Source of the DNA: Bretschneidera sinensis
Taxonomy: Eukaryota; Streptophyta; Magnoliopsida; Brassicales; Akaniaceae
Assembly: GCA_023935145.1 (NCBI GenBank)
Contig: CM043699.1
Coordinates: 107,412,036 to 107,476,035 of the forward strand
Reading direction: 5' to 3'
Length of the DNA stretch: 64,000 nucleotides
The first letter of the stretch is position 1; every line of letters begins with the position of its first letter. Positions 56,163 through 64,000 of the stretch are shown here, one piece after another. The notes under the pieces were generated by a model that did no database searches, had not been told where the DNA came from, and worked only from the letters and a program-made list of their open reading frames with translations. Position numbers and translations under genes: made by a program.

Positions 56163-56477
56163 AAGAAACGCTGTTTAGCCACTGAAACCAACTTTCTTTA
56201 ATCAAGAAACGCTAGGCAATCAAGAGAAGTGAGGAAGAGAAAACAGGACCACAACTGGAGCGAGGAGGATCTGGTGGGAGCAGGTGGGAGCAGGAGACAA
56301 GGAAGCAGCCATCTCTTTTCTCGCAACGGGCTCTTCAGTTTCCCTCTTCTGGGTATTTCCTACTTTATGTTCTTTTCTCTTTTTTCTTTCTTTTCTTGCT
56401 GAGAAAATGCTAGAAAATTAAAGAAATCTTGTTTCTTCGCTGGGTAGTTAATTTTCTTGGGTTTTGAATTGAAGTAA
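56163..56477 (+). repeat. Tandem unit 2 with most of the exon deleted
   Basis: It repeats the leader (ccaactttctttaatcaaga), the HNWSEEDLV region with an added gtgggagcag duplication, then jumps from ctcttttctcgcaac to gggctcttcagtttccctc and the donor-like gtattt. It ends in the same ttcttgggttttgaatt. The exon is too damaged to code. Confidence 0.85.
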
Positions 56478-56554
56478 TGCAGAGATTGTAAATAAGGGCT
56501 CAAAAGAGGATCAAATTTTGCCACAATCCCTCTTCTGGGTATTTTCTTTCTACT

Positions 56555-56763
56555 TTCTGGGTGATTTGTCATGTATACCTGCATTTGCACATTTGCATGT
56601 GCATGTTCAATTGTTATTGATTTATACCAATTTTAGTAATTTGGGTCACTAATCTTGGTATCAAATTTCACAATTTTTTTTTTCCGCAGAATAAACTATG
56701 AGTTTTTTCTCTGTTTTCCCCTTTTTGCTTGGTAATAAATCAACAGTTGCATTGTCAATATAA
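56555..56763 (+). repeat. Intron direct repeat, copy 1
   Basis: From tgggtgatttgtcatgtat through ttattgatttatacc to cttggtaataaatcaacag. It recurs at 57,395-57,605, and its second half also at 49,909-50,036. Confidence 0.85.
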
Positions 56764-57394
56764 GTTTAGTTAAGCATAGTTGATAATAGTCAACTGTTTT
56801 TTTTGTTTTTGTTTTTTTTTTTACCTATGAAAATGGTAACTATTTCTTTTACAAATTTAGAAAATGAGGTTGTTTTTGGTTTCAAAATTTTATTCTTAGT
56901 TAACTGGCTCTCGTGCAATTATCGGTCAATTCAGTTGGGTTTTATCAAAAAGCTCATAATGATGTAGATAGTGAAATGGGGTGTGGGGGTTGAGCATTCA
57001 ATTTGATCTGATTTTGTCTTTCTCTGTTTCTTAGTGACCAAACAGAATATAAAGAATGAAACATTCTGTTTGGATGCTTGATCAATTACTGAATTTGAGT
57101 GTTTGTGTACTAGTAAACTTTGGTTAAAAAGTCCTAGGATTCTTTGGAATTTAGACCACTTTTCTTCATGGTGCTACATTTGGAGTGGGAATATAGGAAA
57201 GGAAATGAAGTGCTGACTTCCCTTTTCGTGGAGCTTTTAGTTAGGATTTCTAACCTGTAGTTTTAGTAGTGGAGTGAGGCGAATTGAATGCTCATTATTT
57301 TCCAGAACAATAACAAAATGTTCATTATTTTCCAGACTAAACAAAGGTTATCTATTTGCTCTGTATATGATTGTAGGAGACTTTGTAATGATTT

Positions 57395-57605
57395 CTGGGT
57401 GATTTGTTATGTATGCGTGCATTTGCACATTTGTATATGCATGCTCATTTGTTATTGATTTATACCAATTTTAGTAAATTGGATCACTAAGCTTTGCATC
57501 AAATTTCACAATTTTTTTTTTCCGCAGAATAAACTATAAGAGTTTTTTCCTCTGTTTTCCCCCTTTTTCTTGGTAATAAATCAATAGTTGCATTGTCAGT
57601 ATAAG
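57395..57605 (+). repeat. Intron direct repeat, copy 2
   Basis: From tgggtgatttgttatgtatg to cttggtaataaatcaatag. It carries the variants (ggatcactaagctttgcatc) found in the 49,909 segment, so it or a close relative was the source of that segment. Confidence 0.85.
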
Positions 57606-57842
57606 TTCTTTTACCAAAACCTTTTACAGCACATGTTTTCATGTTCTTGAACTTTTTTTCCAAGTTTGGAAAATGGACATGCTTTTTATGGTTTTAATGT
57701 CTCAGCCTGTGGTTTTTATAGTTATCCTTTTAATTGTTATTATATGCTGGATTGAATATCAAATCAATCCTAAGATTGTCTAGGAGGCAATTTGCTGCAA
57801 TTTATTAATAAGAAATACTTATTTATGTTTCTGAAATTGCAG

Positions 57843-60800
57843 AAATTTTATGAAACTAAACAGTACAAGAAGGGATTGAAGGCAGCCAATGCGATATTGA
57901 AGAAGTTTCCCTATCACGGGGGTAAAATTCTTGCTTCACACAATTGTTATTTATTTTTGCTTTAGTGCAAATGAGTGATACTAAAATAAGTATTGTTGTT
58001 GTTATTTGGGTATATTCCTTATGTTTTCATTGTCTCTTGTTATTAGATTCTCATATAATTCTTCCTAAATAACTGATGATTAAAGATTCATGGAGTGGAA
58101 TGATTGAAGTTTCAATTGCTACCTGAAACTTGAATATCCTTGTTCTTAATTTTCAATGAATAAAATTTGGAAGTGTCAGAGTTATTGAAGGAACAAAATT
58201 ATCAGAAAAAAGGGTAATGGAAGGAACAGATAAAGTCGAATTGTATAGGTTATAAACAAGAAACAATTTGTAGGCATTATTGGCGTGGTTGGTCATGGAA
58301 AATGATGTCTCTTACTAAAGTATGTTATGCTTACTGTCGTTTGTCTGTTAAAAAATTGAGATGGCACTGGTAGTGTGTATTTTCATATCTTTACATTTGG
58401 TTATGTAGTTCTAGAGATCAAAGAAACATTGAAGCAATAATCATATAACTATGGATTACAAGTTTTACTTATAACAAAAATACATAACTACGGATTCTAT
58501 GGCTTTTGGAAACTAAATATATTCTAGTTGTTTGGTGATATGGATTCTATGGATTTTTTTTTCTATGAACTTGTTGAATGTCGAGTGTAGTATAGCCGTA
58601 TAGATATTCCTTTCTTTGCATTTTCCTTACTTTAGGTGCAAGGAATGATGCATGTTTAGTTCATGAATAAATCTTTCTGTGTCTATGTTATTTGTTCTTC
58701 ATTTTTTTCCTTTACATGTTTTTCATTTCATTCTTTTATGTATTTTGTTCCCTTGTGGGTTACCAGAAACTTTATCAATGAAGGGGTTGACATTAAATTG
58801 CATGGACAGCAAACCTGAAGCATACGAGCTCGTTCGGCTGTGTGTAAAGGTTCAAATGTTCTCTTGAACAATTGTACCCTAAAATATTGTTGATTTTTTA
58901 AAATCACTGTTTTTTAAAGTAATATGAGGCTGATATTTGGCTCTTAATGCATAATGATGTCAAAAGTCATGTTTGCTGGCATGTTTTTGGTCTCCTTTGT
59001 CGATCTGACAGAGAGTATATGGAGGCAATCAAATGCTACCGGATTGCACTGAGAATAGATCCAGACAATATTGAAATGCTACGACCACTTGCAGGTATGC
59101 ATTATATGCCCCCTTTTCATTTTATTGTTATGTTCACTTCCAATGTTTAAAATGGAATATGTCATCTTATGCCTTTTTGCTAGACTGTTTAATATGGGCA
59201 TTTGTTTCTCTATTTTGTTAAATTTCTGTCTAGTATGACATCCTCTTAACCATAACATTCTGGTTCCTTAATTCTGTTGGAGATAAAGAGTCTTTAATAA
59301 TATTGTCGCCTATTTGGGATTTCTTTGGAAGCGTCTTTCACTCTTTTGCTATCATTTCTGTCATATATTCCAAATCTCCCTCCCTTAGAATATGATTAGT
59401 GTCACATTTCTAACACTTTCTTTTTGCGGAGATAATTCTACTATTTGAGATTAATGTGCTTACGTGCTATCTTTTTATCTGTTTTATATCTTTTAACCTG
59501 TCTATGCCTTTTTATATTATTTAATAACATCTCTTTTAAATTGTTCTCAGTTAATTGCACCATTTTGATCTTTGATTTTTCTGGCGCAAATGCAGGATTT
59601 GTCAGATTTTGTTGAGACAAGATAACAACTTTTGACTCTGAAACCAAATCATCAAATGAATTGGATTGGCTTTGCTGTTTCCCAGCACATACACTCGAAG
59701 TATGCTTTTGATCTTTGGAACAAATATTTAAGGATATCAGTGTACTAGTACATTGTGTTAAATAGCTTGATTGTTTTTTGTATAATGTACTGTAGCAAGG
59801 AAAATTATTATGCCAGAGAGGTTAGGTTGTGTTGACTTTTTTGGAGGTTGCCCAACATATATATGGAGCACCAGTAGGATTCGTGGATTGAAGTATAAGA
59901 AAGAAACATATTATGCAAGTGATATTGTGTGGTTGTGCCTATCTTTTGTTTTTATGTGTTGACTTTCTGGAGGGATTCCAAAACATGTTTATGGAGCATC
60001 CGATAGAAGTCATGAATTGCAAGTTTTGCTTAGTATTTTGATTATTAGCCTTTTGCCTTTAATTCTTAGGACTTTCCTAGTTTCTAAGTATGGTTGCCCC
60101 TGCAATAATTAAATCATAATTATTATTTTAAATGCAGGAAGTATATCTGACCTGTCATTTTAGGTCCTCCATTTGCTGCTTACACTAAACAATTTTTTTT
60201 GTTTGTTCATCAGTGCTTCAAAAGCAGTTGATATCTTGGAAGCAATTGAAGGGACCCTAGAAGATGATTATCCTCCCGACAATGGACAATGTAAGCATGG
60301 TGAAATGCTTTTATATAAGGTAAGCTTTAACATTATGCATATACAGCTTTTATTTGTTTGAAAATTGGGGTTGAACAAACTGTATATAACTTCAACATAG
60401 CATTCGTTCCATTCCATAGAAACGCTTGTAGAAGTAAATATTTATTCAAGTTTCAACCATATCTTTTCATGACAAATATACTTGAATGGGTTATATTGAC
60501 TTGGTAACTCCAGCAAAATATTCATTCCTTGGAGAAGTGGTGACCTTTTAATCTTGCTTTGAAGATTCCACAAATACATACTAATATCAATTTAAATTGT
60601 TGTTTCTTGCAAACCATAGAGTTTCCTAACTTGCAAATTTTTTTAACGATCTAGACATTTAATTTAGCTCTTCTTGCTTTTACTTCTTGCTTTTCCAAAA
60701 TTCACATGCTATATGCTGTTTATTTTTTGATCTAATGGTGCGGGCAAGCTTTTGATTTATCTCCGTCCTGTTTTCCTCTAGGTTTCCTTGTTAGAGGATT

Positions 60801-61051
60801 ATGGCTTTCTTGAGAGAGCTCTTGAAGAGTTGCACAAGAAAGATTCGAAAATCGTAAGTTTATAACAGATGTTACGATAAATATCATAATTTTATGAAGG
60901 ATGCAGATACAAACCATGTCTTGCTGATATGTTTCTAGGTTGATAAATTGGCTTATAAAGAACAAGAGGTTTCTCTCTTGGTGAAGGTTGGTCGTCTAGA
61001 AGGTGGTAAATTGTACAGGGTCTTACTTTCAATGAATCCCGACAATTACAG
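57843..61051 (+). pseudogene. NAA15: NAA15 (NatA auxiliary subunit) pseudogene, seven exons
   Basis: NAA15 is the TPR scaffold that anchors the N-terminal acetyltransferase NAA10 to the ribosome. Exon-like pieces in gene order: 57,843-57,921 (YETKQYKKGLKAANAILKKF); 58,767-58,849 (ETLSMKGLTLNCMDSKPEAY); 58,953-59,094 ([20 protein letters not shown]); 59,584-59,699 (LTLKPNHQMNWIGFAVSQH); 60,214-60,319 (ASKAVDILEAIEGTLEDDYP); 60,782-60,853 (RALEELHKKDSKI); 60,939-61,051 (YKEQEVSLLVKVGRLEGGKL). Introns are kept, so it is not a processed copy. Breaks: the 58,953 exon has CAT where an AG acceptor belongs; its end lost ~9 bp before the donor and changed frame; the 59,584 exon has TG for AG; TAA at 59,623 replaces a glutamine codon. 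Exon 1 and everything after the seventh are absent. The match is by recognition, not search. Confidence 0.88.
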
Positions 61052-62261
61052 GTGATATTTTACACTACCTTTTTTGTCTGTTTTTCATATATTATTTTTA
61101 TCTTTTATCTTATAAATTTGAGGATTGATATCCTCCATAGGCTTGTATCATCTGCATTAATTTTGGTTAATCTTCATTGTTTTACATGGTATCATCACAT
61201 CAAATTGAATTTATTACATAATGAAATTTATTCATGCTAAGTACTTCTTTATCAGAAAGTGTTCAAATGTTATTTCGCCTGGAGCAATTTTATTCACTCT
61301 CTTGTGGAGATAATAACTTCTAGTTGGTTTTATTACCTTCTTTTCTTAAGTACATGTATCTTGTTAATCTATTTTCTTAAAATTCTCAGATATGCTAGTC
61401 TGCTTCCTTGGTACATAGGAACAACATATATTGCATAACACAGATTCCTATAGTCCTATCTCTTTTATCCTATGTTAGTATTGGTGATTTTAATTCTTGA
61501 TTTGAAGGTAGGTTCGAAAGCACTATGGATGTCATCGGACCTACAGGTTATTAAATCTGGTATATGTTTGGAAGAAAAATTGGAAACATGTTTTCTTAAA
61601 GTGAAGAAATAGAAACAGATGTTATGACAAAATATGTGATATCATACTTGACCATTTTAATATCTTGATTCAATTGTAAATAACACGATGGGTGTATCTA
61701 GGGAGTAGTTACTTCAAAGCGAATTCTATGTATCATTAGAAAAAAGAAACGAAAAAGGGAATTTCTGTAACTTTTATTCATTAAAAAGAAAAAGAAAATG
61801 TTTTTGAGTTTTCTATTGGCATTACCACAAGTCTTATGGTGTTGGTATTTTATGACTTTAACAATCCCCTTGTTTGATTGAAGCACCTTGAATATATTTT
61901 TATTTTTATTTTTGATTCATCTGTTATTGGAAAATAAGAATTATTGTTCAACCATGTTGGTTATATGCTAACGTTCTTTTTTAAACTATGTGCTGGCATC
62001 CTGCAAATGGTGTATTTTTGCATTATGGTTTTTATATAGAGTATTAATGATTAAAAACCATAATGTAACCAAACTAAAAGAATAAGAGATATATTGATAT
62101 GTCAATTTCAATATAAAATATGAAAGCATCAATGTTATTTAGAATATTATTTTGGTTGGATGCTTAACTTTAACTAGTTAGTTCATCATAGATGTTGCCA
62201 ACTTTTACAGATATAAGCTTTATGTCAACTAATGTTCGCAAATTTCTTGTTATGAATGCAG
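61052..62261. other. No exon recognised
   Basis: I searched for the next NAA15 exons in this stretch and beyond by eye and found none. The sequence is AT-rich and intron-like, with no motif. Confidence 0.5.
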
Positions 62262-62423
62262 TCAAATATGGTACATGCCATGTTCTTGTCCTGGCTGACT
62301 TTTCACTAAGTATGAGGGCAACAGAGCTAGAGAAGCTTTATAAGGACCTCAAAGATAACAGAGTTGTCATTCGTTGGGTCAATGATACAACAGCCCTTGC
62401 AATATTTCAATCACCATCAATTG
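62262..62423 (+). pseudogene. Exon fragment of an R3HCC1-like RNA-binding protein
   Basis: A 54-codon exon bounded by atgcag and gtaatg: GTCHVLVLADFSLSMRATEL, EKLYKDLKDNRVVIRWVNDT, then TALAIFQSPSIG. The VLxLxDF...RxxELExLxxxxKDxxxxIRWVNDTxALAxF pattern matches the RRM-like C-terminal domain of plant proteins related to R3H and coiled-coil protein 1. Both splice sites look good and the exon itself is open, but no neighbouring exon was found within the window, so it is either an isolated fragment or the start of a gene that continues past 64,000. Confidence 0.6.
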
Positions 62424-62774
62424 GTAATGTTATTTTTAACTTTCCTTATCAAATTTTTTAACTCACTTTTCTACCATCTGTTGAATTTTATAAGAACAAT
62501 TAAATTTGGATTAGTGTCCTACTTTCTATACTAAATTTGAGTTATTTGATGTGCGGTTAATAATTTGTCACTCCTGCTACCTCTTCCGAAATAATAGGAT
62601 TTAGTTATTGATTTGATTTAAGGATACTTGTATAGCTGATTATGAGTTGGGTAACTATCATAGTAATGTAGTGCGTTGAAGTAAAATATATATGGCTTGG
62701 CTTTGGCAGAAGGAATACTTTAGAAAGTAAGCAATTACCTTAGAAAGTAATTGCTAATCTCTTCTTTTTTCATG
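62424..62774. other. No gene recognised
   Basis: AT-rich sequence between the R3HCC1-like exon and the TTC repeat. It has a short duplication (accttagaaagtaa-type, about 62,720-62,755). Confidence 0.5.
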
Positions 62775-64000
62775 CTTCTTCTTCTTCTTCTCAGATGTGT
62801 CATCTTCTTCTTCTTCGATGTGTCGTCTTCTTCTTCTACGATGTGTCTTCTTCATATTCTTTGACGTGTCTTCTTTTTATTCTTTTTCTTTGATGAGTCT
62901 TCTTCTTCTTGATGTGTCTTCTTCTTCTTCATCGACATGCCTTCTTCTCGTTCGATGTGTGTTCTTCTTTTGTCACTTCGATGTCTTTTTCTTCTTTTTC
63001 GATGTGTCTTCTTATTTTTCTTTTTTGATGTGTCTTTTTTTTTTTCTTTTTCGATGTATCTTCTTCGATGGGTCTTCTTCTTCTTCTTCGATGTGTCTTC
63101 TTCTTCTTTGATGTGTCTTCTTCTTCTCATTCTTTGATGTGTCTTTTTTATGCGTTTTCTTCTTCTTCTTCTTCTTCGAGGTGTCTTCTTCTTCGATGTG
63201 TTGTCTTCTTCGATGTGTTGTCTTCTTCGATGTGTCTTCTTCTTCTCCTTCGATGTGCCTTCTTCTTCGATGTCTCTTCTCATTCTTCAATGTGTCTTTT
63301 TCTACTTCTCATTCTTTGATGTGTCCTCGTCCTCCTCTCCTTCTATGTGTCTCATTCTTCGATGTATCTCCTTCGAAGTGCGATGGGTCTTTTTCTTCTT
63401 CATCGACGTGTCTTCTCTTCTTCTGTGACTTCAATGTGTTTTCTTTTATGCGTTTTCTTCTTCTTCTTTTAGGTCTTCTTCTTCGTTGTGTCTTCTTCTC
63501 CTTTGTTGTGTCTTCTTCTTCTTTGCGTCTTCGAAGGGTCTTCTTCTTCTTTGTGTCTTCTTTTCTATGCGGCGACTTCTTCTTTGTGTCTTCTTCTTGT
63601 TCTTTTTTTTTTCGATGTGCCTTCTTCGTCTTCATCGATGAGTCTTCTTATTATTCTTTTTTGTCTTCGATGGTTCTTCTTTGATGTGTCTTCTTCTTTT
63701 TTGTGTCTTCTTCTTTTTCTTCGATGTGTCTTCTTCTTTTTTCATGCTACTTCTTCGATGCTTCTTGTTCTTCGATGTGTCTTCTTCATATTCTTCGACG
63801 TGTCTTCTTCTTCTTTTTATTCTTTTCCTTTGGCGTGTCTTCTTCTTATTTTTAGATGTGTTTTTTTTCCTCATTCTTCGATGTATCTTCTTCTTCTTTA
63901 GTGTGTATTCTTCTTGTTCAATGTGTGTTTTTCTTCTTCTTTGTCTCTTCTATGTGTCTTTTTCTTTTTCGATGTATCTTTTTTCTTTCTCTGGTATCAT
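62775..64000 (+). repeat. TTC-rich minisatellite, (TTC)n with ttcgatgtgt units
   Basis: More than 1.2 kb of irregular repeats of the form ttcgatgtgtcttcttcttc, running to the window edge. The spacing between gatgtgtc phrases is mostly 18-30 bp. Long open readings on both strands (Ser/Leu/Phe-rich on plus, Lys/Arg-rich on minus) come from the lack of stops in TTC and GAA repeats and are not genes. Confidence 0.95.

Noticed and set aside
57843..61051. Functional NAA15 gene
   Set aside because: It has a nonsense codon, lost splice acceptors and missing first and later exons.
62797..63901. Many overlapping long open readings on both strands
   Set aside because: They translate only TTC/GAA simple repeats (Ser/Phe/Leu or Lys/Arg/Glu runs), and stops are scarce by composition.

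Overview
The window looks like nuclear DNA of a flowering plant, probably a eudicot and possibly a woody one. It is AT-rich, intron-bearing and packed with degenerate plant LTR retrotransposons. The only host-gene-like pieces are decayed exons of plant-type genes. I found no intact protein-coding gene, rRNA, tRNA or CRISPR array. Nearly every recognisable coding segment carries stops, frameshifts or deletions, so most entries are pseudogenes or mobile-element parts.

Layout. 1-720: tail of a minus-strand Ty3/gypsy element. 680-6,620: segment bounded by an inverted repeat, holding a LINE-type RNase H fragment, a ~0.95 kb tandem duplication with exon-like pieces, and a foldback (MITE-like) element. 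7,665-19,759: a plus-strand Ty3/gypsy element (5' LTR, gag, protease, reverse transcriptase). It is interrupted by a complete Athila-like element with two LTRs and a perfect 5-bp target duplication (9,635-18,482); this insert has gag-protease and an extra ORF but no reverse transcriptase or integrase. 19,760-21,853: LTR and gag start of a third Ty3 family. 21,854-32,080: Ty1/copia array on the minus strand with three LTRs, two internal regions and the first bases of a third. 32,081-37,394: satellite array of ~345-bp monomers, with one SINE inserted. 37,395-50,036: nested LTR elements, including a minus-strand Athila-like element whose integrase gene is split by a plus-strand copia element with a perfect 5-bp target duplication. 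50,037-50,373: one more satellite monomer. 51,606-54,746: hAT-type DNA transposon with TIRs, a perfect 8-bp target duplication and a broken BED zinc-finger gene. 55,731-62,423: plus-strand mosaic of exon fragments (a TPR-like N-terminal exon in two tandem copies, seven consecutive exons of NAA15, and one R3HCC1-like exon). 62,775-64,000: TTC-rich simple repeat.

How the pieces relate. Nesting gives a relative chronology: the outer Ty3 element is older than the Athila-like insertion, and the minus Athila-like element is older than the copia insertion inside its integrase. All three copia internal regions lack the same parts of reverse transcriptase and RNase H, which points to a family that spread after losing autonomy. 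The two Athila-like elements, 24 kb apart and in opposite orientation, share an unusual 3' noncoding region with three polypurine-tract-like motifs and a duplicated ~60-bp block. A ~125-bp piece near-identical to an intron segment at 57.4 kb lies between the minus Athila-like element and the satellite monomer.
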